12,260 bases of DNA from DASPTB01 sp035623615. GTDB lineage: Bacteria; Actinomycetota; UBA4738. The notes under the pieces were generated by a model, which worked only from the letters and a program-made list of their open reading frames with translations, did no database searches and was not told where the DNA came from. The translations under genes and the position numbers were made by a program. The stretch covers positions 1 to 12,260 of the forward strand of contig DASPTB010000304.1 of assembly GCA_035623615.1 (NCBI GenBank), written 5' to 3'. This document shows positions 5,626-12,152 of the stretch, piece after piece; within the stretch, counting starts at the first letter, position 1, and the number at the start of each line of letters is the position of its first letter.

Positions 5626-6131
5626 CCGGAAGGTGCACCGCCCCCGGCCGGGACTTCCTCATCCCCGCCCGCGACCGCCGAGGCCCGCGTCCGCAGCTCC
5701 GCCGCCCACTCCTCCAGCCTCGGCTGGTGCTCCGCGCAGTGCTTCGCGGCAGACTCCTCGAACCACTCGACTGCCTCGGTCGTGAGCTGCGGCAGCGCGT
5801 CCCACTCCTGGAGGATCCGAGTGCGTGCCGAGTGGCACTCCGCACGGACCACGTCGAGCGGCAGGTCCCGGTTCGCCTCGAAGAACTCCTTGTTGAGATC
5901 GTCGGTGTCGCGTGCGTCGGGCGCGTACGTACCGAACCGCATGCGCTCCAGCATGTTCGAGGCTTCGGCCATCCACGAGCCGACGTGCGCGATGAGGTCC
6001 TTCACCGACCAGCCGTCGACCGCATAGTAGCCGGGCTCCACGGCCTGTTCCTCCGTCAACGATTCGATGACGCCCTCGAACCGCGCCCACGCCTCGTCCT
6101 CTCTCTGCACCATCTCAGCCTTGGTCGACAT
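5622..6131 (-). CDS. DinB-family protein (four-helix bundle, putative metal-dependent)
   Basis: A 169-residue protein of the DinB/YfiT-like superfamily, whose known members include mycothiol- or bacillithiol-dependent transferases and maleylpyruvate isomerase-like enzymes. Diagnostic are GWSVKDLIAHVGSWM (40-54) with H49 and the C-terminal helix KHCAEHQPRLEEW (130-142) with H131 and H135, which together match the three-His metal site of the family. No substrate can be assigned. The ATG at 6131 lies 5 nt after AAGGAGG, a perfect Shine-Dalgarno placed inside the last codons of obg; the first 17 nt overlap obg. The 3' end overlaps the nadD ATG. It is therefore embedded in the obg-nadD operon, where such a gene is not usual, perhaps a lineage-specific insertion. 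The last 20 residues are low-complexity (VPAGGGAPSG). Confidence 0.88.
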   Translation of the reverse strand: MSTKAEMVQREDEAWARFEGVIESLTEEQAVEPGYYAVDGWSVKDLIAHVGSWMAEASNMLERMRFGTYAPDARDTDDLNKEFFEANRDLPLDVVRAECHSARTRILQEWDALPQLTTEAVEWFEESAAKHCAEHQPRLEEWAAELRTRASAVAGGDEEVPAGGGAPSG

Positions 6132-7392
6132 CCATACCTCCTTCGGTTCTCTCCTCGTCGATGTCCACATCCTCGTCGGGGATGAACTCGAACGCCCGGC
6201 CGCCGATGAGGACCTCGTCGCCCCGTCGGGCGCCCTCCGCGACCAGCCGCCGCTCGACCCCTGCTTTGACGAGCCGCCGCTGCAGTTCGACGACCTGGCG
6301 CGCGTCCTCCAGGTCGGTCTCGGCGACCCACCGCTCCACGCGGGGCCCGCTGACGCGGAATCGCTCGCCTTCGCGGCGAACCGTGAACGGATCCCTGCCC
6401 GGGCGCACGACCACGTAGGGCGCCGGCTCGGGCTCCTCGGCACGGACTTCCGCAACGAGGGCGCTGAGTCTCGCGGCGAGCTCGGGCAACCCCTCCCCCG
6501 TCACTCCCGAGACCGCCAGCGCGAAGCCGGCGGGAGGTTCCGCGCCGGGCGCGAGGTCGGCCTTGGTTCCCACGACGATCGACGGCCGGTCGGCGAGGGC
6601 GGTATCGAACGCCGACACCTCCTCCCGCACGAGGCGAACGTCGGCGGCGGGGTCCTCCGCCGACAGGTCGGCCACGTAGACCAGGACGCGACAACGGGAC
6701 ACGTGACGCAGGAACTCGAGCCCGAGTCCCCGGCCCTCGTGCGCGCCCTCGATGAGTCCCGGGACGTCGGCCACCACCACGCGGTCGTCGTCGGCGCCCG
6801 CGACGCCGAGGTTCGGCGAGAGGGTCGTGAAGGGGTAGTCGGCGATCTTCGGCCGAGCGGCCGTGAGCCGCGACAGGAGCGTCGACTTCCCGGCATTCGG
6901 CATGCCGACGAGTCCGACATCGGCCACGAGGCGAAGCTCGAGCTCGAGGGTGTGCTCCTCACCTTCCTCGCCGGGCTCGGCGGCCTTCGGCACGCGGTTC
7001 TTCGGCGAGGCGAGCGACGCGCTCCCACGTCCGCCTCGCCCGCCGCGCGCGACCACCGCGCCGGCGTCCCGCCCGACCAGGTCGGCGACGAACCCGCGCT
7101 CGTCCCGAACGACGGTTCCCGAGGGAACCGTCAGAACCAGGTCGTCCCCGCGCGCGCCCGTGCGATCGTTCTTCTCGCCACGCCCCCCGGCGTTCGCGCG
7201 GAAGCGCCGACGGTCCTCGTAGGCGGAGAGGTCGAACGCCTCGGGGTCGACTTGCAGCACCACGTCGCCGCCCCGCCCGCCGTTCCCTCCGTCGGGACCG
7301 GCACGCGGCTTGTACGGCTCGCTCGCGAGATGGCCGCTGCCGGCGCCGCCGTCGCCCGCTCGAACGCGAATGGTCACCGTGTCGACGAACAC
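6115..7392 (-). CDS. obg: Obg family GTPase (ObgE/CgtA)
   Basis: Obg binds GTP slowly and acts in late 50S assembly and stress signalling. The 425 residues show all three domains. The Gly-rich Obg fold is at 1-158 (GPDGGNGGRGGDV at 32-44). The G domain has G1 GMPNAGKS (163-170), G2 DYPFTT, G3 DVPGLIEGA (209-217), G4 TKAD (276-279) and G5 SGVTGEG. The C-terminal OCT domain is at about 328-405, with a short acidic tail. G4 has Thr where Asn is usual (NKxD), and G5 has SG instead of SA. The N-terminal loop SGHLASEPYKPR also differs from the common CVSFRREKY form. The start is GTG at 7392, 6 nt after a GATAAT box and without a Shine-Dalgarno, so probably leaderless. It heads the obg-dinB-nadD-rsfS operon. 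Confidence 0.97.
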   Translation of the reverse strand: MFVDTVTIRVRAGDGGAGSGHLASEPYKPRAGPDGGNGGRGGDVVLQVDPEAFDLSAYEDRRRFRANAGGRGEKNDRTGARGDDLVLTVPSGTVVRDERGFVADLVGRDAGAVVARGGRGGRGSASLASPKNRVPKAAEPGEEGEEHTLELELRLVADVGLVGMPNAGKSTLLSRLTAARPKIADYPFTTLSPNLGVAGADDDRVVVADVPGLIEGAHEGRGLGLEFLRHVSRCRVLVYVADLSAEDPAADVRLVREEVSAFDTALADRPSIVVGTKADLAPGAEPPAGFALAVSGVTGEGLPELAARLSALVAEVRAEEPEPAPYVVVRPGRDPFTVRREGERFRVSGPRVERWVAETDLEDARQVVELQRRLVKAGVERRLVAEGARRGDEVLIGGRAFEFIPDEDVDIDEERTEGGMDVDQG

Positions 7393-7398
7393 GAGCCG

Positions 7399-7404
7399 AT
7401 TATC
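7399..7404 (-). promoter_or_regulatory. obg: -10 box of obg (leaderless start)
   Basis: GATAAT (7404-7399, minus strand) matches TATAAT at 5 of 6 positions and is followed by 6 nt and then the GTG start at 7392, so transcription would begin on the start codon. No -35 box is evident and no Shine-Dalgarno precedes the GTG. Confidence 0.55.
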
Positions 7405-7415
7405 TCGCCGAACGC

Positions 7416-7421
7416 TACGCT
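7416..7421 (+). promoter_or_regulatory. -10 box of the plus-strand gene at 7428 (leaderless start)
   Basis: TACGCT (7416-7421) fits TANNNT and is followed by exactly 6 nt before the GTG at 7428. It faces the obg -10 box only 11 bp away, so the two promoters probably cannot be occupied by polymerase at the same time. Confidence 0.5.
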
Positions 7422-7427
7422 GCCTCC

Positions 7428-7847
7428 GTGGGCGAGCGAGCGGACGTCTCCCCGTCGACCGTATGGATGGTCAACCGCGAGACGGGCCCGGACGGCTGGC
7501 GCGGCACCATCAACTTGGAGGAGGCCGCGCTGGTCTTCCGGCCGGCCGACGGCGGCCGGCCCCGCGAGTACGCGTACGCGCAGATGCGCCGCGTCCGCCG
7601 CGTCCGCGGCTCCCCGGTCCTGGAGGTGAAGCTCCTTCCCACGGCGGACCTGAAGATCGTCGGCTTCTTCTTCGTGCAGCCGCCGAGCCTCGATCCGGCG
7701 CAGTCGCCGGGCAAGATCATGCGCAAGCGTCGCGTCCGCATGGCGGCGGTCGGAAAGCTTCACCGGTGGAACGCGGTCAAGAAGGACGAGATCGAGGATT
7801 GGGTCCGCGCGACCGACGCGCGCCGAAGCGAGGTGGGGGGGTCCTAG
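7428..7847 (+). CDS. Conserved-looking hypothetical protein, possibly PH-like fold
   Basis: A 139-residue cytosolic-looking protein with no signal peptide or membrane segment. I do not recognise it. The first part (about 18-75) alternates short hydrophobic strands in the style of a small PH- or GRAM-like beta-barrel: GWRGTINLEEAALVF, then REYAYAQMRRVRRV, then PVLEVKLL. The second half is strongly basic (KIMRKRRVRM) and ends in a WVRATDARR helix. The start is the GTG at 7428, which lacks a Shine-Dalgarno but follows TACGCT by 6 nt, suggesting a leaderless mRNA. Codon use is like the neighbours (G/C at third positions), which supports a real gene. It is divergent from obg over 35 bp and its stop overlaps the rpmA stop by 4 nt (CTAG). 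Confidence 0.75.
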   Translation: MGERADVSPSTVWMVNRETGPDGWRGTINLEEAALVFRPADGGRPREYAYAQMRRVRRVRGSPVLEVKLLPTADLKIVGFFFVQPPSLDPAQSPGKIMRKRRVRMAAVGKLHRWNAVKKDEIEDWVRATDARRSEVGGS

Positions 7848-8107
7848 GATGCGCCGTCGCCGGCGACGATGGAGACGAACCGGCGACCGCCGGAGGAGTG
7901 GTAGCTGACGACGCCCTCGGCCTTGGCGAAGAGCGTGTCGTCGCCACCGCGCCCGACCCGGTCGCCCGGGTGGATCCGTGTGCCCCGCTGGCGAACGAGG
8001 ATGGATCCGGCCGTGACGGTCTGGCCCGAGAAGGCCTTGACGCCGAGCCGCTTGGACTCGGAGTCCCGCCCGTTGCGTGTGGAGCCGCCGCCCTTCTTGT
8101 GTGCCAT
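7844..8107 (-). CDS. rpmA: 50S ribosomal protein bL27
   Basis: bL27 lies near the peptidyl-transferase centre of the 50S subunit, its N-terminal tail reaching the tRNA ends. The 87-residue protein begins MAHKKGGGSTRNGRDSESKR, the standard N-terminus without the cleavable Firmicutes-type leader, and continues with LGVKAFSGQTV, GSILVRQRGT and HPGDRVGRGGDDTLFA, all typical. The start ATG at 8107 lies 34 nt after the rplU stop and has no clear Shine-Dalgarno close by, so it may depend on coupling with rplU. It converges on the plus-strand hypothetical gene; both stops are TAG read from the same CTAG palindrome at 7844-7847. Confidence 0.98.
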   Translation of the reverse strand: MAHKKGGGSTRNGRDSESKRLGVKAFSGQTVTAGSILVRQRGTRIHPGDRVGRGGDDTLFAKAEGVVSYHSSGGRRFVSIVAGDGAS

Positions 8108-8141
8108 GGCCGAACCAGGGTACCAGAGGCGCCTTCGCGGC

Positions 8142-8570
8142 CTACTCGGCTTCTGGGGCTTCGTCCGCGGCGGCCCCCGCCGCGACCGGCTCCTCGACGG
8201 TAGCCGGCTTCTCGACGGGGGCGGGGCCTTCTTCGTCCTTCTTCGCGGACGTCGCGCGGGCCTTCGGCAGCGTGATGTCGGTGATCTCCACGAGCGTGTA
8301 GAGCTGGCGGTGTCCCTGCCCCTTGGCGTAGCCGGTCTTGGGCCGGTACTTGAAGACCTTGACCTTGTCGCCCTTCTGCTCGCCGGCCAGCTTCGCCTTG
8401 ACGGCCGCCTTCGCGACCTCCTTGCCGACGTGCGCCTTCCCGTCGTCGTCCACCACCATGAGCGGAGAGAACGTCACCGACTGGTCGCCACCCCGCATGA
8501 GCTCGACCTCGATGACGTCGCCCACAGCCACCCGATGCTGCTTGCCTCCAGCCTTGATCACCGCGTACAT
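8142..8570 (-). CDS. rplU: 50S ribosomal protein bL21 with C-terminal extension
   Basis: bL21 is a primary 23S rRNA-binding protein of the large subunit. The core is complete: MYAVIKAGGKQHRVAVGD (1-18), a variable middle with SPLMVVDDDGK and the conserved KVKVFKYRPKTGYAKGQGHR (70-89, with the GHRQ turn), then LYTLVEITDI up to about 100. The usual length is about 100-105 residues; here there are 142. The extra 40 residues are rich in Ala, Pro, Glu and Lys and look disordered. The ATG at 8570 has AAAGGA 9 nt upstream. The gene leads an rplU-rpmA operon, with a likely -10 box TACCAT at 8622-8617. Confidence 0.97.
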   Translation of the reverse strand: MYAVIKAGGKQHRVAVGDVIEVELMRGGDQSVTFSPLMVVDDDGKAHVGKEVAKAAVKAKLAGEQKGDKVKVFKYRPKTGYAKGQGHRQLYTLVEITDITLPKARATSAKKDEEGPAPVEKPATVEEPVAAGAAADEAPEAE

Positions 8571-8592
8571 GTCTCGGGTTCCTTTCGCAGAT

Positions 8593-8609
8593 GCCCGGGA
8601 TCCCCGGGC
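8593..8609 (-). promoter_or_regulatory. rplU: Stem-loop at the 5' end of the rplU leader
   Basis: GCCCGGG (8593-8599) and CCCGGGC (8603-8609) form a perfect 7-bp stem with a 3-nt loop. If RNA starts about 7 nt after the TACCAT box, the hairpin forms the very 5' end of the mRNA, 22 nt before the start codon. It may protect the mRNA or take part in ribosomal-protein feedback, but no known leader family is recognisable. Confidence 0.4.
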
Positions 8610-8616
8610 GGCCAAC

Positions 8617-8622
8617 ATGGTA
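8617..8622 (-). promoter_or_regulatory. rplU: Possible -10 box of rplU-rpmA
   Basis: TACCAT (8622-8617, minus strand) fits TANNNT and would give a leader of about 40 nt before the rplU ATG. No good -35 element is found at 16-19 bp. Confidence 0.4.
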
Positions 8623-8650
8623 CCGGACCCCCGACGGCTCGGCCCGGGAC

Positions 8651-8679
8651 TTGACACGAGGGAGCCGCGCCGGGACGCT
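8651..8679 (+). promoter_or_regulatory. Promoter of the metallo-hydrolase gene
   Basis: A perfect -35 box TTGACA (8651-8656), a 17-bp spacer and GACGCT (8674-8679, weak -10) end 8 nt before the ATG at 8688. The transcript would have a leader of only one or two bases, consistent with the lack of a Shine-Dalgarno. It is divergent from the rplU promoter. Confidence 0.55.
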
Positions 8680-8687
8680 GATCGCTG

Positions 8688-9536
8688 ATGGGACCCGTCA
8701 GCGACGAAGCCGGCCAGGCGTTTCGCGTGGGGGACGTCGAGTGCCTCCGGATTCCCGACGGCGTGGTCGACTACGCCTCGAGCGAGCTCTTCCTCGACGT
8801 GTCGCCGGACGTGCTTCGAGCCGCCGGGATCGGCGCCACCGGAACCCTCGTCTACTCGCCCCTGCTGATTCGGACGGCCGGACCGTTGGTCCTGGTGGAC
8901 GCCGGCACCGGTCCCGAGCTGGCGAAGGAGTGGGACCTTCCGTCCGGTCACGCGGTCGACGCGCTCGCCGCCGCGAGCGTCTCGCCGGAGGAGATCGATG
9001 TCGTCGCCGTCTCCCACGGACATCCCGACCACGTCGGCGGGCTCAGTGTGGCGGACGGCGCAGGCCGCGTGCCCACGTTCCCCCGCGCGAGGATCGTCGT
9101 CAGTCGCCGGGAGTGGGAGTTCTTCACCGGGCCCGACGGGCTCGCCTACGACGCGGACGACGCCGAAGTCTTCCGAACCCGGCTCGAGCCGTCCCGCGAG
9201 GCGGGCCTGCTCGACCTCGTGGACCCCGGCGAGGAGATCGCGCCGGGCGTCCGCTTCGTCTCCGCGCCCGGCCACACACCGGGGCACTGCGGCGTCGAGA
9301 TCGCGTCGGAGGGCGAGCGGGCCGTGTACATCGGGGACGCGATGCTGCATCCCGTCGAGGTCGAGCACCCGGAATGGACCGGCGCATCGGACTACGACCG
9401 CACGCTCACCGAGGCGACGCGGCGAGAGCTGCTCCGGCTCGCCGCGGCCGACGGCCGCACGTGGATCACCTTTCACTTCGACACGATCGGAACGATCGAG
9501 CGTTCCGGTGACGGCTACCGTTACGTGACGGACTGA
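8688..9536 (+). CDS. Metallo-beta-lactamase-fold hydrolase
   Basis: A 282-residue binuclear metal hydrolase of the MBL superfamily. The ligand set is complete: HGHPDH (110-115) with H110, H112, D114 and H115; APGHTPGH (193-200) with H196; bridging D217 in YIGDAML; and H263 in TFHFD. The layout, with about 110 residues before HxHxDH and no signal peptide, resembles cytosolic lactonase-like members (the AHL-lactonase/AttM branch) more than beta-lactamases or glyoxalase II, but the substrate cannot be named. The start ATG at 8688 has no Shine-Dalgarno but a promoter just upstream, so it is probably near-leaderless. It lies on the plus strand, inserted between rng and rplU, which are usually adjacent. 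Its 3' end is 30 nt from the convergent rng stop, with no obvious terminator between. Confidence 0.9.
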   Translation: MGPVSDEAGQAFRVGDVECLRIPDGVVDYASSELFLDVSPDVLRAAGIGATGTLVYSPLLIRTAGPLVLVDAGTGPELAKEWDLPSGHAVDALAAASVSPEEIDVVAVSHGHPDHVGGLSVADGAGRVPTFPRARIVVSRREWEFFTGPDGLAYDADDAEVFRTRLEPSREAGLLDLVDPGEEIAPGVRFVSAPGHTPGHCGVEIASEGERAVYIGDAMLHPVEVEHPEWTGASDYDRTLTEATRRELLRLAAADGRTWITFHFDTIGTIERSGDGYRYVTD

Positions 9537-9566
9537 CGCCCGGCAGGTGCCTCGCGGCGGCGCGCC

Positions 9567-11717
9567 TCAGACCTTGTAGTCGAGGATCACGCCGCGCCCC
9601 TCGCACTCGGGGCACGTGTGCGAGAACGACTCGAGCAGTCCCGCCGACACCCGCTTGCGCGTGACCTCGACGAGCCCAAGCGGGCTCACGTGCTCGAAGA
9701 CCTGCGAGCGGGTCTTGTCCTCGGCCATCGCGCGGGAGAGCGTCTGGATGACCTTTTCCTTGTTGCGCTCGAGCAGCATGTCGATGAAGTCCACGATGAT
9801 CATGCCGCCGATGTCGCGCAGCCTCAGCTGGCGCGCGATCTCCTCGGCCGCCTCGACGTTCGTCTTCGTGACCGTCTCCTCGAGGTTCGCGCCGGAGACG
9901 TGCCGGCCGGTGTTCACGTCGATGACCGTCATCGCCTCGGTGCGGTCGATGACGATGTAGCCGCCGGAAGGCAGCCACACCTTGCGGTCGAGCGCCTTGT
10001 GCACCTGCTCGGTCGCATGGTGCGCCTCCATGACGCCGAGTGGGCCCTCCTGCATGTGGACCCGCGAGGCGAGCTCGGGCGACACGCGGCCCAGGTAGTC
10101 GGTGATCAGCTCGAAGATCCGCTTCGAGTCGGTGACGATCTCGGTGAACTCGCTCTCGGTGAACACGTCGCGGACGACCCGAATCGTCAGCTCGGGCTCC
10201 TCGTACAGGACGCGGGGTGCGCGGCCGCGCTTCGCGCTCTTCTCGATGGCCGCCCACTCCTCGACGAGCTGCGCGAGGTCGGTGCGAAGATCCTCCTCGC
10301 TCGCGCCGTCGGCGGCGGTCCGGACGATCAGGCCGTGGCCCTTCGGGCGCACCGCCTTCAGGATCTCCTTGAGGCGCTGCCGTTCGGCGTCGGGGAGCCG
10401 CCGGCTGATGCCGAACGTCTCGGAGTTGGGAACGAACACCACGTAGCGGCCGGGCAGGCTGATCTCCTGCGTCAAGCGTGCTCCCTTGCCGCCGATTGGG
10501 TCCTTGGTGACCTGGACGATGACGTTCTTGCCCGTCTTCAGGACGTGCTCGATGCGAGGAGCCTGCCCGTCGATCTCCTCGTCGTAGGAGACCTCGCCGG
10601 CGTACAGGACCGCGTTGCGGCCTCGACCGACGTCGATGAAAGCTGCCTCCATTCCCGGCAGGACGTTCTGCACCTTGCCGAGGTAGATGTTGCCGACCAT
10701 CGAGCGGGCGCCGGACCGGGTGATGTAGTGCTCGATCAGCGCCGGGCCCTGCAGTACCGCGATCTGGTCGCGGTCGTCGAGCTCGGTGATGAGCATGACC
10801 TTGTCGGCAGCGCGCCGGACCACCACGACCGGCTCGCGGCGCCTGCGCCCCGGCAACCGGCGCCGCCGGGTTCGCGTCGGCTCGGCGGCCCGTTGCGCGG
10901 CGGAAGGAGTGGACTTGGAGGCCTTCTTCTCCGGAGTCTTCGTCTCGGCGGTGGACTCGCTCTTCTTCCTGCGCCGGCGAGGGGCGGCTTCGGGCTCGCT
11001 CTCATCCTTGGTGGTCTTGGCCTTCGCGGGCTGCCGGCGCGAGGCGGCCTTCGCGGGCGCCTGCTCGTCGCCCTCGGCCGGCTTGGCCGACGCGCGTCGC
11101 CTGCGCCCGGGCTTGGCTCCTTCGCCGCCCTCGGCGTTGGCCCCGGTTGAGGAGGTGGTATCGCCGGTCCGCTCGCCTTTCGGCGTCTCGCCGGTCGTCT
11201 CCTCGCCGGCACCCGCCCGTGTTGCTCTGCCGCGGCCCCGGCCTCCTCGCCGACGCCGGCGGCGTCGAGGCGCGGCGCCTCCCTCGGTCCCGGGCTCGGT
11301 ACCCGCACCCGCAGTTGCTTCCGCTTCGGCATCCGTGCTGGAGGCGGCACTGCTCTCCTCGCCCGTCGCCAGTTGCCGCGGCGGGCGGCTCCGCGTGCGA
11401 GTTCCCGCCGAGGACCCCGAGCGGCTGCGGGTTCCAGCGCCGGAGGACGACGATGCGCCCTTCTCCTTTGCGGGCTGCGCCGCTTCGTCGTCGGACGCGT
11501 GCGACTCCGCCTGCGCATCAGACGACGCACCCTGTGCGTCCCCGTTCGAGGCGGCCGAGCGGGCGGCTCCGCCGCGACTCCGTCCGCGACCTCCCCGCCG
11601 GCGCCGGCGGCGCCGAGGCGCCGACTCGGGCGCCGAGCTCCCTTCAGATCCTGTGGTGACCAGCGCTGCCGTGGAGGCGGCAGGCGAGGCCGCCTGTTCC
11701 GTTCCTGCCTCGCTCAC
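9567..11717 (-). CDS. rng: Ribonuclease E/G family endoribonuclease
   Basis: An RNase E/G that cleaves single-stranded RNA in mRNA decay and rRNA/tRNA maturation. The GTG at 11717, with AAAGGA 6 nt upstream, gives 716 residues. Residues 1-300 are a low-complexity extension of Ala, Ser, Glu, Thr and Lys with two matching Arg tracts (APRRRRRRRGGRGRSRGG at about 33-50 and a near copy at about 149-165) and further RRRR clusters, likely an RNA-binding or scaffold region. The catalytic core starts near 308. It has an S1 domain (GNIYLGKVQNVLPGMEAAFI, about 342-361), the DNase I-like region with D600 (VIDVNTG) and D643 (VDFIDM), and the zinc-link CPECEG (C702, C705). The protein ends soon after, so the scaffold is N-terminal, unlike E. 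coli RNase E. It could equally be called rne. Confidence 0.96.
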   Translation of the reverse strand: MSEAGTEQAASPAASTAALVTTGSEGSSAPESAPRRRRRRRGGRGRSRGGAARSAASNGDAQGASSDAQAESHASDDEAAQPAKEKGASSSSGAGTRSRSGSSAGTRTRSRPPRQLATGEESSAASSTDAEAEATAGAGTEPGTEGGAAPRRRRRRRGGRGRGRATRAGAGEETTGETPKGERTGDTTSSTGANAEGGEGAKPGRRRRASAKPAEGDEQAPAKAASRRQPAKAKTTKDESEPEAAPRRRRKKSESTAETKTPEKKASKSTPSAAQRAAEPTRTRRRRLPGRRRREPVVVVRRAADKVMLITELDDRDQIAVLQGPALIEHYITRSGARSMVGNIYLGKVQNVLPGMEAAFIDVGRGRNAVLYAGEVSYDEEIDGQAPRIEHVLKTGKNVIVQVTKDPIGGKGARLTQEISLPGRYVVFVPNSETFGISRRLPDAERQRLKEILKAVRPKGHGLIVRTAADGASEEDLRTDLAQLVEEWAAIEKSAKRGRAPRVLYEEPELTIRVVRDVFTESEFTEIVTDSKRIFELITDYLGRVSPELASRVHMQEGPLGVMEAHHATEQVHKALDRKVWLPSGGYIVIDRTEAMTVIDVNTGRHVSGANLEETVTKTNVEAAEEIARQLRLRDIGGMIIVDFIDMLLERNKEKVIQTLSRAMAEDKTRSQVFEHVSPLGLVEVTRKRVSAGLLESFSHTCPECEGRGVILDYKV

Positions 11718-11825
11718 GAAGCATCCTTTCCGTTCGGGCCACGCCCGTCGAGGCGAGGGCCCGGCTGCGAGGCGAGGTCTTCGGAAGGATCGGGCCGCAC
11801 GCACCCTTGAGCAGTGCGACCGCGT

Positions 11826-11841
11826 TCGTTCGCGCGAACGA
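11826..11841. promoter_or_regulatory. Perfect 16-bp palindrome upstream of rng
   Basis: TCGTTCGCGCGAACGA is its own reverse complement, centred about 117 bp upstream of the rng start codon. It may be an operator or, in RNA, a short stem. It is not the actinobacterial LexA box, which has GAAC before GTTC rather than after. Confidence 0.4.
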
Positions 11842-12019
11842 TGTCCAACCTGCGTGCTGATGCACGGAAACCTCGCTTCGCCGTCCGGCCCGGCAGCGGG
11901 CGCTCCGGCGTCATGTGGACGCAGGCAGCCCGCCGCAGCGTGGCGCGTTGACTGACTTCCGCCGCCCCGTGGCCGGCCCTACCGACCGTGCCTGCGAGGC
12001 GGGGCACGTTTCGCCCTCA

Positions 12020-12025
12020 AGGATA
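12020..12025 (-). promoter_or_regulatory. rng: Possible -10 box of rng
   Basis: TATCCT (12025-12020, minus strand), preceded by TG, fits TANNNT. It lies between the rodA-side hairpins and the rng leader. No -35 element is clear. Transcription from here would give a leader of about 300 nt. Confidence 0.35.
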
Positions 12026-12040
12026 CAGGGTGAAGCGGAC

Positions 12041-12062
12041 CCGGCCGCTGAAGGGCGGCCGG
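12041..12062 (-). terminator. Second GC-rich hairpin downstream of rodA
   Basis: CCGGCCGC (12041-12048) pairs with GCGGCCGG (12055-12062), an 8-bp stem with a 6-nt loop TGAAGG, 18 bp beyond the larger hairpin. It may back up termination after rodA; no T-run is present. Confidence 0.35.
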
Positions 12063-12080
12063 CATTCTCGGGTCGCGACA

Positions 12081-12127
12081 TCGGCCCTGGTCCCGGGCCG
12101 GCCCAGCCGGCCCGGGACCAGGGCCGA
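12081..12127. terminator. 22-bp perfect hairpin downstream of rodA
   Basis: A 22-bp perfect stem (12081-12102 with 12106-12127) closes a 3-nt loop CCA, beginning 25 bp after the rodA stop. Its length and GC content make it the strongest structure in the window. No U-tract follows on either side. It is most likely the terminator of the rodA operon, though so long a perfect palindrome could also be a repeat element or protein-binding site. Confidence 0.6.
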
Positions 12128-12152
12128 AGGAGTGCCCGCGACCGGCCGCCGC

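Larger units (their letters stand above)
11718..12152. other. 435-bp non-coding stretch between rodA and rng, long leader of rng
   Basis: No protein gene is convincing here. On the minus strand it holds, in order, the 22-bp hairpin after rodA, an 8-bp hairpin (12041-12048 with 12055-12062), a possible -10 box TATCCT (12025-12020), then about 300 nt of putative rng leader. The leader includes a perfect 16-bp palindrome at 11826-11841. The rng Shine-Dalgarno AAAGGA ends it. If the promoter is right, rng has an unusually long untranslated leader. Confidence 0.5.

Noticed and set aside
6132..6455. Upstream extension of the DinB frame to 277 codons
   Set aside because: The region is the antisense-free but out-of-frame part of obg; the AAGGAGG before the ATG at 6131 fixes the start.
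8571..9476. Extension of the rplU frame to a 444-codon ORF
   Set aside because: The bL21 N-terminus MYAVIKAGGKQ and its Shine-Dalgarno fix the start at 8570; the rest is antisense to the metallo-hydrolase.
11826..11841. LexA/SOS box upstream of rng
   Set aside because: The half-sites are in the order GTTC...GAAC, opposite to the actinobacterial SOS box.
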